From NCBI RefSeq assembly GCF_019510245.1, contig NZ_JAEKKT010000180.1:1-64000 (forward strand): DNA of 64,000 bases, given 5' to 3'. The first letter of the stretch is position 1. Every line of letters starts with the position of its first letter. Both the position numbers and the translations under genes were made by a program. Source of the DNA: Streptomyces sp. (GTDB lineage: Bacteria > Actinomycetota > Actinomycetes > Streptomycetales > Streptomycetaceae). The notes beneath the pieces were generated by a model, which searched no databases, was not told where the DNA came from, and saw only the letters and a list, made by a program, of their open reading frames with translations. This document shows positions 1 to 9,111 of this stretch, piece by piece.

Positions 1-635
1 CCGGTCAGGACCAGGGCGAGGCCCAGGGCGGGCAGGGTGCGGCGGGACAGCAGGCCCGTGAGCGCGCCCGCCGCCAGGCCGCACAGGGCCAGGGCGACGA
101 GGGTGGGCCCGTTGGTGTGGAAGGTCGGGACGTCGTACCACTGCTTGGCGGTGTCGATACGGCCGTCGCCCGCGGCCCAGACCAGGTGGTGCAGCCAGAC
201 GAGCAGGGCGGTCCCGCCGGCGACGGCCGCGCCCGGTACCGCGAGCCGTACGGTCAGCCAGCGCACGGGGGTGCTGGACTGGGTCCAGGCCAGCCGTGCG
301 GTGCCGGACTCCAGCTCCTTGCCGAACGCGCCACCGGCCCAGGCGGCGGCCAGGAAGGGCACCGCGGCCGCGGCCAGGGTGGCGTAGTTGTACCAGTCCT
401 TGTAGCGCAGGATCGCCTTCTGGTTGTACGTGCACCGCTGCCAGTCGGTGCAGGCGTCGTACTGGCGCCAGGCGTCGGCCGCGGCGTCGGTCAGCGGGCC
501 GTACAGGAGGAGGAGCAGGACGGCGAGGACCAGGGCCAGGCCCGTCCAGACGTACAGCGCGGGGCGGTGCAGGCGCAGCAGCCAGCGGGTGAGGTGGGCC
601 CGGGGGGCCGGCGCGGGTGCGGTCAGGGTGGTCAT
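1..635 (-). CDS. ABC transporter permease, 3'-truncated by window edge
   Basis: About 211 residues are visible, running off the left edge. The ATG at 633-635 overlaps the stop of the upstream ATPase gene (ATGA), so the two are translationally coupled. A short cytoplasmic N-terminus precedes a strong membrane segment near residues 28-50, then a hydrophilic extracytoplasmic loop containing two cysteines (near residues 62 and 68), then further hydrophobic segments. This is the layout of the integral membrane subunit of a two-component ABC system of the kind controlled by YtrA-type GntR repressors. The substrate cannot be read from the sequence. Confidence 0.85.
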   Translation of the reverse strand, partial: MTTLTAPAPAPRAHLTRWLLRLHRPALYVWTGLALVLAVLLLLLYGPLTDAAADAWRQYDACTDWQRCTYNQKAILRYKDWYNYATLAAAAVPFLAAAWAGGAFGKELESGTARLAWTQSSTPVRWLTVRLAVPGAAVAGGTALLVWLHHLVWAAGDGRIDTAKQWYDVPTFHTNGPTLVALALCGLAAGALTGLLSRRTLPALGLALVLT

Positions 636-1510
636 ACGGTGGCCTCCACCGCGGTCAGGGCCGGAGCCTCGGGGTTGCGGAGGTGGGCGAGGACCAGCTC
701 CTCCAGGGAGGGGACGGCGGTGCGCCAGTCCGCGGGCAGCGGGCCCGTCGGGCGGACCAGGGCGCTGAGCTGCCGGCCGGTGGTCCGGGAGTCGACGACG
801 GTGTGCGGGGCGAGGTCGGCGTCGGCGGGGGCGGCGACCCGGGTGTGGGCGGCCAGCAGGTCGTCGATCTCGCCGGCCAGCCGGACCCGGCCGCCGCCGA
901 TCAGCAGCAGGTGGTCGCAGGAGTCCTCCAGTTCGGCGACCACGTGCGAGGACATCGCGATGGTGGTGCCGTGCTGGGCGGCCTGCACCATCAGCACGCC
1001 CATCAGCTCGTGCCGGGCCAGCGGGTCGAGGTCGGCCATCGGCTCGTCGAGGAGGAGCAGCTCGGGCCGCTTGCCGAGGGCGAGGGCGAGCGCGACCCGG
1101 GTGCGCTGGCCGCCGGAGAGGGCGCGGACCCGTGACTTCGGGTCCAGGTCGCCGGCGGCCACGACCTCGTGGGCGGCGGCCGGGTCCCAGCGCCAGGGGT
1201 TCAGGTCGGCGCCCATCGCCAGCGTCTCGGCGATCGTGAGCTGCGGGTACAGCGGCTTGTCCTGGGCGACGTAACCGACCCGGCTGCGCGCCTCGGCCGG
1301 GGTGGTGCCGAGGACGGCCAGCCCGCCCTCGGTGGCGCCGAGCAGACCGGCGGCGAGGGCGAGGAGCGTGGACTTGCCCGCCCCGTTGGGGCCGACGACG
1401 GCGCAGACCCGCCCGGCGGGGAGCCGGAAGGTGCAGTCGCGCAGCGCCCAGCCCCCGCGCCGGCCGAACTGTTTGCCGAGCGCGGACGCCGCTATCGCGG
1501 AGTCGGTCAT
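632..1510 (-). CDS. ABC transporter ATP-binding protein
   Basis: 292 residues, the energising subunit for the permease encoded just downstream. The Walker A motif GPNGAGKST is at residues 40-48, the signature LSGGQ at 131-135 and Walker B LLLLDEP at 151-157, followed by a D-loop and a switch histidine in SSH. The start overlaps the stop of the preceding GntR gene by ATGA and the stop overlaps the permease start, so regulator, ATPase and permease form one tight operon. The C-terminal 80 residues are a non-catalytic extension. The family exports drugs, peptides or lipids; which applies here is unknown. Confidence 0.93.
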   Translation of the reverse strand: MTDSAIAASALGKQFGRRGGWALRDCTFRLPAGRVCAVVGPNGAGKSTLLALAAGLLGATEGGLAVLGTTPAEARSRVGYVAQDKPLYPQLTIAETLAMGADLNPWRWDPAAAHEVVAAGDLDPKSRVRALSGGQRTRVALALALGKRPELLLLDEPMADLDPLARHELMGVLMVQAAQHGTTIAMSSHVVAELEDSCDHLLLIGGGRVRLAGEIDDLLAAHTRVAAPADADLAPHTVVDSRTTGRQLSALVRPTGPLPADWRTAVPSLEELVLAHLRNPEAPALTAVEATV

Positions 1511-1908
1511 GAACTCTCTCCTTGGAGGTGCATCGCGAAGTGCTGTTCGAGTACGGCGGTGAAGAGTGCGGCCACGTCGTCGCGGTCCAGGCCGGCCGCG
1601 CGGGCCCGGGCCGCCCAGTCCGCGAGCTCCCCGTGCAGGGGGGACTCGGCGGCCGGGGAGGTGCCGAGCGAGCGCTTCACGAAGGTGCCGAGGCCGCGCC
1701 GGGCCTCGACCAGTCCCTCGCGCTCCAGCTCCCGGTAGGCCTTGAGGACGGTGTTGGGGTTGATGGCGGTGGCCTCGACCACCTCGCGGGCGGTGGGCAG
1801 CCTGTCTCCCGGCTGGAGGTGACCCAGGCGCAGGGCCTGCTTGGTCTGCTGGACGATCTGGACGTAGGTGGCGACGCCGGAGCGCCGGTCGATGCGGTAC
1901 TCGACCAC
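1507..1908 (-). CDS. GntR/YtrA-family transcriptional regulator
   Basis: About 133 residues: a winged helix with the GntR pattern (pyrimidine-like start VEYRID, then RLPTAREVVEA and NPNTVLKAYREL) and only a short C-terminal helical tail, which is the YtrA subfamily layout. These proteins repress an adjacent ABC operon until inducer arrives. I prefer the GTG at 1906-1908 because AAAGGGTGG lies about 8 bases upstream of it. The alternative GTG at 1918-1920 would add four residues but falls inside a 15-bp operator-like palindrome. The gene heads the regulator/ATPase/permease operon and is therefore probably autoregulated. Confidence 0.9.
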   Translation of the reverse strand: MVEYRIDRRSGVATYVQIVQQTKQALRLGHLQPGDRLPTAREVVEATAINPNTVLKAYRELEREGLVEARRGLGTFVKRSLGTSPAAESPLHGELADWAARARAAGLDRDDVAALFTAVLEQHFAMHLQGESS

Positions 1909-1915
1909 CCGTACA

Positions 1916-1951
1916 ACCACCCTTTCACTAATTGAGTAGTGAAAGGGTGGT
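1916..1951. promoter_or_regulatory. Perfect 15-bp inverted repeat, probable GntR operator
   Basis: The arm ACCACCCTTTCACTA at 1916-1930 is exactly matched by its reverse complement at 1937-1951, with the 6-base AT-rich spacer ATTGAG between them. It sits immediately upstream of the GntR gene and overlaps its ribosome binding site, so bound repressor would block the operon start. YtrA regulators are known to bind long palindromes like this; the assignment is by position. Confidence 0.75.
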
Positions 1952-2019
1952 GGAAGTGCCGTCCGAATGTCAACCCGGGATCGGTGAACCGATCGGCGGG
2001 GCTCGTGCGATGAGGAGAC

Positions 2020-2580
2020 GTGAGCGGAACGAGAAGCGACGGTGAGCTGCTGCGCGCGGTCGCGGCGGATGCGGACCGGCGCGCCTTCGAGGAGCTGTAC
2101 CGGCGGTACGCGCCGTGGCTGACCGCGCGGCTGCGCGGCCGGTGCGCGGACCCGGCGCTGGTCGACGACGTCGTGCAGGAGACCTTCCTCGCGGTGTGGC
2201 GGGGGACCGCCCGGTACCGGGAGACCACCGAGGACGGTGTGAACGCCGACGCCGCCGGGTGGCTGTGGCGCATCGGGTCACGGCGGCTGGTCGACGCGCT
2301 GCGCGGCGACGGGGCCCGCGGCCGGCTGCGGCAGGCACTGGCCCGGCTGCGGCACCGGGACGAGGCCTCGGCGGAGGAGCGCGTGCTCGCGGGGGTGGAG
2401 CACGGGGACCTCGCCGGGGCCCTGGTCCGGCTCTCGCCCGAACTGCGGGCGGTGCTCCAGGCGACGGTGATCGACGGACTGACCACCCGGGAGGCCGCGG
2501 TCCTGCTCGGCATCCCGCCGGGGACGGTCAAGACCCGCGCGATGCGGGCGCGCAAGCAGCTGCGGGAGGAGCTGGCATGA
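2020..2580 (+). CDS. ECF-type RNA polymerase sigma factor
   Basis: 186 residues. Region 2 is visible as RRAFEELYRRYAPWL and the conserved DDVVQETFLAVW; region 4 is at the C-terminus with TREAAVLLGIPPGTVKTRAMRARKQL, a typical sigma-4 helix-turn-helix. The GTG start at 2020 is preceded by GAGGAG. Its stop overlaps the ATG of the next gene, which encodes a membrane protein with an HxxxCxxC zinc motif, the standard arrangement for an ECF factor held inactive by a membrane anti-sigma factor. The ABC genes that follow are likely in the same transcript and could be targets. Confidence 0.93.
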   Translation: MSGTRSDGELLRAVAADADRRAFEELYRRYAPWLTARLRGRCADPALVDDVVQETFLAVWRGTARYRETTEDGVNADAAGWLWRIGSRRLVDALRGDGARGRLRQALARLRHRDEASAEERVLAGVEHGDLAGALVRLSPELRAVLQATVIDGLTTREAAVLLGIPPGTVKTRAMRARKQLREELA

Positions 2581-3386
2581 CCTGGCATGTGTCTGAAGAG
2601 GATCTACGGGCGTACGCGCACGGCGAGTTGGCGCCGCCGGCGCTCTGGTCGGCCGACACCCACGTCGGCTCCTGCGCCGAGTGCAGGGCGGTCCTGGCGT
2701 CCGTGTCGGACCCGGTCGCGCTGGACGCCGGCTGGGAGCGCCTGGACGCCGAACTCGACGCCCCACGGCCCGGACCGGGTCAACGGCTCCTGGTCCGCCT
2801 CGGCGTCGCCGACCACACCGCACAGCTGCTCACCGCCACTCCGGTGCTGCGCCGCTCCTGGCTGGCCTCGGTGGCGTTCGTGCTGGCGGCGACGGTCCTG
2901 GTGGTCCACGCGGTGGACGCCCCGGCCCTGTTCCTGGCCCTCGCCCCGCTGCTCCCGCTCGCCGCGGTGGCGCTGTCCTACGGCCCGGTCCTCGACCCGA
3001 CGTACGAGATGGCCGCGGTCGCGCCGACGCACGGCTTCCGGCTGCTGATGATCCGTACCGTGGCCGCGCTGACCGCCTCCCTCGGCCTCAACTGCCTGGC
3101 CGCGCTGGCCCTGCCCGGCTACGGCCTGCTCGCCTTCGGCTGGCTGCTGCCCGCCCTCGCGCTCACCGCGGCAGGCCTCGCCCTCTCCGCCCGGCTCGGC
3201 CCGCTGGCCGGACCCGGACTGGTCGGCGGGGCGTGGACCGCCCTGATGGCGGTGGCGGCGATGCACCCGACGCACACCTCCATCGCCTTCACCACGGCCG
3301 GGCAGTCGGCGGCCGCCGCGCTCGCCGCACTGGCGACGCTCCTGCTGCACCAGGTGCGCGACCGCTTCGACGCCAAGCCCTACTGA
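2577..3386 (+). CDS. Zinc-finger anti-sigma-like integral membrane protein
   Basis: 269 residues starting at the ATG that overlaps the sigma factor stop. The N-terminal cytoplasmic part has the sequence DTHVGSCAECRAVL, the H-x3-C-x2-C core of a ZAS/zf-HC2 anti-sigma domain. The remainder is very hydrophobic with about six predicted membrane segments from residue 97 onward. Gene order (sigma, anti-sigma, ABC ATPase, ABC membrane protein) suggests a membrane sensor that releases the sigma factor. Whether it truly binds the sigma factor is inferred from motif and position. Confidence 0.85.
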   Translation: MTWHVSEEDLRAYAHGELAPPALWSADTHVGSCAECRAVLASVSDPVALDAGWERLDAELDAPRPGPGQRLLVRLGVADHTAQLLTATPVLRRSWLASVAFVLAATVLVVHAVDAPALFLALAPLLPLAAVALSYGPVLDPTYEMAAVAPTHGFRLLMIRTVAALTASLGLNCLAALALPGYGLLAFGWLLPALALTAAGLALSARLGPLAGPGLVGGAWTALMAVAAMHPTHTSIAFTTAGQSAAAALAALATLLLHQVRDRFDAKPY

Positions 3387-3402
3387 TCGCTGGAGTCCCA
3401 CG

Positions 3403-4284
3403 TTGAACACCACTGTCTCCGCCGCCGGCCTCACCGTGCGCTACGGCGGCACCCCGGCGCTCGACGGCGTCACCCTGTCCCTGACGGACGGTGTCACCGG
3501 CCTGCTCGGGCCCAACGGTGCCGGGAAGACCACCCTGTTGAAGGTCCTCGCCACCGCCGTACCGCCGGACCGCGGCGCCTTCACCGTGCACGGCGAGGAC
3601 CCGGCCACCCCGGCCGGGCGGCTCGCGGTCCGGCGCACGCTCGGCTACCTCCCGCAGACCCCCGGCTTCCACCCGGACTTCACGGCCTTCGAGTTCGTGG
3701 ACTACGTCGCCATCCTCAAGGAGCTCACCGACCGCGGCGGACGCCACCGGGAGGTGCGGCGCGTCCTCGACCAGGTCGGCCTGGCCGACGTACGCGGCAA
3801 GCGGATCAAGCGGCTCTCCGGCGGGATGCGGCAGCGGGTCGCGCTGGCCGCCGCGCTCGTCGGCGACCCCCGGTTCCTGGTCCTGGACGAGCCGACGGTC
3901 GGACTCGACCCCGAACAGCGCATGCGGTTCCGGGAGCTGGTCGCGGAGGCGGGCGAAGGCCGGACGGTCCTGCTGTCCACCCATCAGACCGAGGACGTGG
4001 CGATGCTCTGCAACCGGGTGATCGTGCTGGCCGGCGGCCGGGTCCGCTTCGACGGCACACCGGCGGAACTGACCGCCCACGCGGCCGGACACGTGTGGAC
4101 CAGCACGGAACGCGCCCCGGGCGTCCGGGCGGGCTGGCGCACCGGCACCGGCACCTTCCGCAACGTCGGCGACCCGCCCACCGGCGCCGACCTGCTCGAA
4201 CCGACCCTGGAGGACGGCTACCTGCTGGTCCTCGACGCGGAGAACGCGGCGGGCACCGGGGGCACGGAGGTGGCGGCGGCATGA
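3403..4284 (+). CDS. ABC transporter ATP-binding protein
   Basis: 293 residues. Walker A GPNGAGKTT is at 36-44, signature LSGGM at 138-142, Walker B FLVLDEP at 158-164 and the H-loop is in STHQTED. The conserved part ends near residue 225 and a diverged tail follows. The gene lies 16 bases after the membrane anti-sigma-like gene and its stop overlaps the start of the next membrane protein gene (ATGA), so it is part of the sigma/anti-sigma/ABC operon. It resembles drug or lantibiotic-immunity type ATPases that pair with a separate permease. Confidence 0.92.
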   Translation: MNTTVSAAGLTVRYGGTPALDGVTLSLTDGVTGLLGPNGAGKTTLLKVLATAVPPDRGAFTVHGEDPATPAGRLAVRRTLGYLPQTPGFHPDFTAFEFVDYVAILKELTDRGGRHREVRRVLDQVGLADVRGKRIKRLSGGMRQRVALAAALVGDPRFLVLDEPTVGLDPEQRMRFRELVAEAGEGRTVLLSTHQTEDVAMLCNRVIVLAGGRVRFDGTPAELTAHAAGHVWTSTERAPGVRAGWRTGTGTFRNVGDPPTGADLLEPTLEDGYLLVLDAENAAGTGGTEVAAA

Positions 4285-5822
4285 CGACGGCACTCGTGAA
4301 GGAGCCGGAGACGGCCGGGGGTGAGCCCCGCGAGCGCGACACCGCGTCCGCGTCCGTCTTCGCCCTGGCCGTTTTCGAGGCCCGTCAGCTCCTCCTCCAG
4401 ATACCGCTGCTGGTCTTCGGCCTGCTGTACCTCGCCTACGTCGGGTACGGCCTGTTCGGTCAGGACGAGGGCATGGACGCCTATCCCGTCCTGCACGACG
4501 TGGACCGCTCCACCCAGGGCGGCCCGGAGCTGTTCGCCGTGGCCCTGCTGGTGTGCGTGCACCGGGCGGCTCTTCTCGCCCGGCGGCGCGGCCTGGAGGA
4601 GCAGTTCGGGGTGCTGGCGATGTCGCCCGCGCGCCGCTCGCTCGCCCACGCCCTGTCCGCCGTGCCCTTCGCGGTCGGCGTGGCCCTGGTGGTCGACGTC
4701 CAGTTCGCCCGGGCGGCGCTGCGGCCGGGCGCGGTCGGCCACGGCTCGGTCTTCGAACTGGCGGTGGCCCCGCTGACCGTCCTGCTCGCCGGTGCGATCG
4801 GCGTGCTGCTGGCCCGGGTCCTGCCCCACCCGGCGGCCCCGCTGCTCTTCCTGCTCGCGATCGGGCTCGTCGCCAGTCTGCTGTCCCGCGGCTCGGGCAC
4901 GCACGGCGTGGACTGGCTGTGGCCGGCGGTGCTGCAGAACGGCGGCACCCCGGTCCCCGACGAACTGCTGGGCCGCCCGGCGGGCTGGCACGCGCTCTAC
5001 CTGCTGGGGCTCACGGCGCTGGCGGTGTGCGCGGCGATGCTGGTGGCCGGCGGCCGGTCGCGGCTCCTGAAGGCGGCGGCGGCCGTGGCCCTGGCGGCGG
5101 CGGTGGCCGGCGTGGCCGGGCAGACAGCGGGGGACTCCACGGGTCTGCAGGCCGAGCGGAAGGCGGAGGCGGACCACCCGGCGAAGTTCCAGACGTGCGT
5201 CGAGCGGGCCGGCTCCCGGTACTGCGCGTACCCGGACTGGAAGGGCTGGACCGTCGACTGGGCCGGAGTCGTCCGGCGCGTCCGGTCCGAGGCGGGCGGC
5301 GAGCAGGCCACCACCCACCTCACCGTCCGCCAGCGCATCCAGGAGATCACCGACCTCACCACGGACGCCACCCTCCCGACGAGCTCCACCCCCGGCACGG
5401 TCACCGTCGGCACCCAGTGGGGCGGCAACCGGGTCCCCGAGTTCGCGGTCGGGGTCGCCCGGGTCCTGGTCGCCGGCAACGAGCAGGCCTCCGTCGAGAT
5501 GTGCGACGCCCGCCCGGTCACCACCATGTGGCTCGCCCTGGCCACCGACCCCACCCCCGAGGACACCTTCCGCCACCTCCGCATCGACGACAGCCTCGCC
5601 GGCTCGGCCGCGGTCCTCACCCCGGACGGCGGCACCATGTCCGTCTCGGCCCAGCAGACCGAGGTCGTCCGGGAACTGTTCCGCGAGCCGCACGACACGG
5701 TGGCGGCCCGGGTGAAGTCCCACTGGCAGCAGCTGACCTCACCGCACACGACCACGACCGAGGCGGCTCGCCTGCTCGGCGTGCGGGTGCCGAAGGGCCC
5801 GGACGACTGCCGGGAGGGCTGA
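4281..5822 (+). CDS. ABC transporter membrane protein with large extracytoplasmic domain
   Basis: 513 residues. The first roughly 330 residues contain about six hydrophobic segments, beginning near residue 30. The last roughly 180 residues are soluble, with paired cysteines (TCVERAGSRYC) just after the last membrane helix, so this part probably faces outside. Coupled start with the preceding ATPase identifies it as that transporter's membrane partner. The soluble C-terminal half is not a domain I recognise. Confidence 0.85.
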   Translation: MTTALVKEPETAGGEPRERDTASASVFALAVFEARQLLLQIPLLVFGLLYLAYVGYGLFGQDEGMDAYPVLHDVDRSTQGGPELFAVALLVCVHRAALLARRRGLEEQFGVLAMSPARRSLAHALSAVPFAVGVALVVDVQFARAALRPGAVGHGSVFELAVAPLTVLLAGAIGVLLARVLPHPAAPLLFLLAIGLVASLLSRGSGTHGVDWLWPAVLQNGGTPVPDELLGRPAGWHALYLLGLTALAVCAAMLVAGGRSRLLKAAAAVALAAAVAGVAGQTAGDSTGLQAERKAEADHPAKFQTCVERAGSRYCAYPDWKGWTVDWAGVVRRVRSEAGGEQATTHLTVRQRIQEITDLTTDATLPTSSTPGTVTVGTQWGGNRVPEFAVGVARVLVAGNEQASVEMCDARPVTTMWLALATDPTPEDTFRHLRIDDSLAGSAAVLTPDGGTMSVSAQQTEVVRELFREPHDTVAARVKSHWQQLTSPHTTTTEAARLLGVRVPKGPDDCREG

Positions 5823-5914
5823 CGGCGACTGCCCGGCGGGCTGACGCGGGCATGATGGAGGCGACAGGCGGCAGGCGGCAGGCGGCCGCTGCCGGGGTCG
5901 ATGAGGAGACAGAC

Positions 5915-6115
5915 GTGGACAACCCCTTCCGTGACGGGGGATCGGCCGAAAGGGCGATGCCCTGGCTGTCGGCCGCCGTCGTCCTCGTCCTCGCCGCGGC
6001 CACCCTGGCCGGCGGTGCCGGGCCCCTCGTCAAGGTGCTCGCCGCGGCGGTCGCCGTCGCCGTGCTCGGCAGGTCCGCCTACCTGGTCAACCGCAGGCGG
6101 CCACCGCACCGGTGA
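5915..6115 (+). CDS. Small two-helix membrane protein
   Basis: 66 residues from a GTG at 5915, preceded by GAGGAG about 8 bases upstream. After a short acidic N-terminus (DNPFRDGGSAERAM) come two closely spaced hydrophobic stretches rich in Ala/Val/Leu and a basic tail ending RRRPPHR. It follows the ABC membrane protein by 92 bases. No function can be assigned. Confidence 0.7.
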   Translation: MDNPFRDGGSAERAMPWLSAAVVLVLAAATLAGGAGPLVKVLAAAVAVAVLGRSAYLVNRRRPPHR

Positions 6116-6160
6116 GGGTCCCTCAGGCCCCGGTCATCGCGACCCCCGTCCTCCTCCCCG

Positions 6161-7090
6161 TCACGTCTCCGTCCGGTACATCAGGTCCGTCTCGTGCGTC
6201 ACGAAGCCCAGCCGCTCGTAGACCGCGACCGCCGCCGTGTTGTCGGCGTCGACGTACAGCATCGCCGTCGGCAGGCCGCGCTCGGCCAGGTACCGCAGCC
6301 CGATCGTCGTGAGGGACTTGCCGAGGCCGCCGCCCTGGGCGGTGGGGGAGACGCCGAGGACGTAGACCTCGCCGAGGCGCTCCGCCTCGTGGACCTTGGT
6401 CCAGTGGAAGCCGAGGAGTTCGCCGTCGCGCTCCGCGAGGAAGAAGCCGGCCGGATCGAACCAGGGCTGGCCCTTGCGGTCGTCCAGGTCGCGCTGGGTG
6501 AGCGAGCCCTGTTCCGGGTGGTGGGCGAAGGCGGCCGCGTTGACGGCGAGCCAGGCCGCGTCGTCCCGGCCGGGGACGAAGGTGCGGACGGTGACGCCCT
6601 CGGGCAGCTTCGGGTCCGGCAGGTCCAGGGCGGTCAACGGGCGGCGCATCTGGCGCAGTTCGCGGAACAGGGTGAGACCGAGGACCTGCGCGAGGTGGCG
6701 GGCCGCCGAGTGGCCGCCGTGCGCCCAGACCCGCAGCCGTTTGCCGGACGCGGCCAGCAGCGCGGCGCCCAGCGCACGGCCGTGGCCGTGGCCCCGGTGG
6801 GCCGGGCGCACGACCAGCTCCGCGGCCGGCGCCTCCACCGGGTCGGTGTCCTCCAGCTGGGCGTAGCCGACGAGTTCGTCGCCGGCCGAGAGGAGCAGGT
6901 GGGAGACGCCCTCCCGGGCGCCGCCGCTCAGCTGCAGGCGGCCCTGCTCGGACACCGGCTGCTGGCCGTCGGACCGTGCGGCCTCCGCCAGCAGTTCCCG
7001 TACGGCCTCGGCCTGATCCGGGGTGAGCGCGGAGTAGGTGTCGATGGAGCGGGAGTACATGGGCGGCCGTGCGGTGTCGTCGCTGGTCAT
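6161..7090 (-). CDS. mshD: Mycothiol synthase (acetyl-CoA:Cys-GlcN-Ins acetyltransferase)
   Basis: 309 residues with two tandem GNAT folds. The first acetyl-CoA binding loop is VRPAHRGHGHGRALG near residue 95 and the second is LGVSPTAQGGGLGKSL near residue 240. MshD transfers acetate to the cysteine of Cys-GlcN-Ins, the last step of mycothiol synthesis, in the cytoplasm. Length and duplicated-GNAT layout match MshD rather than single-domain RimI-type enzymes. The ATG at 7088-7090 gives the canonical start MTSDD. The first pathway enzyme, mshA, is also in this window at about 60 kb. Confidence 0.95.
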   Translation of the reverse strand: MTSDDTARPPMYSRSIDTYSALTPDQAEAVRELLAEAARSDGQQPVSEQGRLQLSGGAREGVSHLLLSAGDELVGYAQLEDTDPVEAPAAELVVRPAHRGHGHGRALGAALLAASGKRLRVWAHGGHSAARHLAQVLGLTLFRELRQMRRPLTALDLPDPKLPEGVTVRTFVPGRDDAAWLAVNAAAFAHHPEQGSLTQRDLDDRKGQPWFDPAGFFLAERDGELLGFHWTKVHEAERLGEVYVLGVSPTAQGGGLGKSLTTIGLRYLAERGLPTAMLYVDADNTAAVAVYERLGFVTHETDLMYRTET

Positions 7091-7259
7091 GCGTACGAGG
7101 GTACGGGGCAGGATCGGCAAAGTGCGGACACCGGAGGAAGGTAAAGGGCAGGGCAACCGGAAACCAAGATGTAACCATGAAGCCCCTGTTGCGCTACGCG
7201 CGTTGACCCTAGGCTGCGCCGGACCGGGCCACTTCTCGGCAGACCCACAGGGGGGTCCC

Positions 7260-9056
7260 ATGCAAGCCAAGTCCAGACCGTCCAGACGGCGTTCCCACGC
7301 ACTGCTCGCGTCGGCCGCGGGGCTCGCCGCCGTCGCGGCCCTGGCGGGCGCGCTGCCCGCCGACGCGCACTCCGGCACGGGCCACGGCCACCACGGCCCG
7401 AGCCGCTACCAGGACGTCCAGCTGCTCTCCTTCAACGACCTGCACGGCAACCTGGAGCCGCCGTCCGGCTCCTCGGGCCGGGTCACCGAGACCCAGGCCG
7501 ACGGGACGACCAAGACGATCGACGCCGGTGGTGTCGAGTACCTCGCGACCCACCTGCGGCAGGCCCGCAAGGGCAAGGAGTACTCCGTCACCGCCGCCGG
7601 CGGCGACATGGTGGGCGCCTCCCCGCTCATCTCCGGTCTCTTCCACGACGAGCCGACCATCGAGGCGCTCAACAAGCTCGACCTGGACGTGACGACGGTC
7701 GGCAACCACGAGTTCGACGAGGGCGCGAAGGAACTGGCCCGCCTCCAGAACGGCGGCTGCCACCCCACCGACGGCTGCTACACGGACAAGAAGTTCAAGG
7801 GCGCCGACTTCCCTTACCTGGCGGCCAACGTCCTCGACGAGAAGACGGACAAGCCGATCCTCAAGCCGTACTGGGTCTGGAAGAAGAAGGACGTCAGGAT
7901 CGGCTTCATCGGCGTCACCCTGGAGGGCACGCCCGGCATCGTCTCCGCCGACGGCGTCAAGGGCCTGGCCTTCAAGGACGAGGTCGAGACCATCAACAAG
8001 TACGCCAAGGTGCTCCAGCGCCAGGGTGTCCAGTCGATCGTGGCGCTGGTCCACGAGGGCGGCTTCCCGGCCTCGTCCACCTACAACTACGACTGCGACT
8101 CCGCGGGCGCCGGCAGCGGCATCTCGGGCCCGATCGTCGATATCGCGAAGAACGTGACCCCGGCCGTGGACGCGCTGGTCACCGGCCACACCCACACCGC
8201 GTACGTCTGCACCGTCGACGACCCGGCCGGCAACCCCCGGATGGTCACTTCGGCCGCCTCCTTCGGCCGCCTCTACACCGACACCACGCTGACCTACGAC
8301 CGCCGCACCGGCGACATCGCGCGTACGGCCGTGAAGTCGGCGAACCACGTGGTCACCCGGGACGTCGCCAAGGCGCCCGACATGACCGAGCTGATCGGCA
8401 GGTGGAACACCCTCGCCGCCCCGATCGGCAACCGCGCCATCGGCTACATCTCCGCCGACGTCAACAACACCGGCACCGAGTCCCCGATGGGCGACCTGAT
8501 CGCCGACGCCCAGTTCGCCTACGGCAAGGAGCTGGACCCGGAGACCGACCTCGCGCTGATGAACCCGGGCGGGGTACGGGCCGGGCTGACGTACGTGGCG
8601 AAGGGGAGTGAGGGCGACGGCGTCGTGACGTACGCCGAGGGCTTCACGGTCCAGCCCTTCGCCAACACCGTGAACCTCCAGGACTTCACCGGGGCCCAGC
8701 TGATCCAGGTGCTCAAGGAGCAGGTGAGCGGTACCAACGCGGCCGCTCCGAAGATCCTGCTGCCGTCCAAGGGGCTCACCTACACGCTGGACCTGACGAA
8801 GACAGGCGCGGACCGTGTCGTCGCCGATTCCGTGAAGCTGAACGGCACGGCCGTGGACCCGGCCGCCACCTACCGCGTCGCCACCAACTCCTTCCTCGCG
8901 GGCGGCGGCGACGGCTTCACCACCCTCGGCCAGGGCACCGACGACGTCGTCGGCACCGACGACCTCTCCGCCCTCGCCCAGTACCTGACGGCCAACTCCT
9001 CGGCCACGAGCCCGCTCGCGCCGCCGGCCACGAACCGCATCACGATCGTCCAGTAG
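7260..9056 (+). CDS. Secreted 5'-nucleotidase / metallophosphatase
   Basis: 598 residues. A signal peptide is evident: basic SRPSRRR, a hydrophobic Ala/Leu core and a cut near PADA-HS at about residue 36. The metallophosphoesterase domain shows FNDLHGN near residue 58, GNHEFDEG near 147 and GHTHT near 308. The C-terminal nucleotide-binding domain shows NPGGVRAGL near 434 and FLAGGGDGF near the end. The family hydrolyses extracellular nucleotides or 2',3'-cyclic nucleotides and helps phosphate and nucleoside salvage. A strong terminator follows directly. Confidence 0.95.
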   Translation: MQAKSRPSRRRSHALLASAAGLAAVAALAGALPADAHSGTGHGHHGPSRYQDVQLLSFNDLHGNLEPPSGSSGRVTETQADGTTKTIDAGGVEYLATHLRQARKGKEYSVTAAGGDMVGASPLISGLFHDEPTIEALNKLDLDVTTVGNHEFDEGAKELARLQNGGCHPTDGCYTDKKFKGADFPYLAANVLDEKTDKPILKPYWVWKKKDVRIGFIGVTLEGTPGIVSADGVKGLAFKDEVETINKYAKVLQRQGVQSIVALVHEGGFPASSTYNYDCDSAGAGSGISGPIVDIAKNVTPAVDALVTGHTHTAYVCTVDDPAGNPRMVTSAASFGRLYTDTTLTYDRRTGDIARTAVKSANHVVTRDVAKAPDMTELIGRWNTLAAPIGNRAIGYISADVNNTGTESPMGDLIADAQFAYGKELDPETDLALMNPGGVRAGLTYVAKGSEGDGVVTYAEGFTVQPFANTVNLQDFTGAQLIQVLKEQVSGTNAAAPKILLPSKGLTYTLDLTKTGADRVVADSVKLNGTAVDPAATYRVATNSFLAGGGDGFTTLGQGTDDVVGTDDLSALAQYLTANSSATSPLAPPATNRITIVQ

Positions 9057-9077
9057 CACCCGCTTCCGCCCCACCCA

Positions 9078-9111
9078 GGGCCCGGTACGCACACCCGTGC
9101 GCACCGGGCCC
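9078..9111 (+). terminator. Intrinsic terminator after the 5'-nucleotidase gene
   Basis: A 15-bp stem (9078-9092 with 9097-9111, one mismatch) with the 4-base loop ACCC is followed by TTTCTGTT. It lies 22 bases after the nucleotidase stop and insulates it from the peptide genes downstream. Confidence 0.85.

Noticed and set aside
7209..9104. 631-codon open frame on the minus strand opposite the 5'-nucleotidase gene
   Set aside because: It is a GC-rich shadow frame: the product has low-complexity Gly/Val/Asp composition, no domains, and the plus-strand gene has a signal peptide and family motifs.
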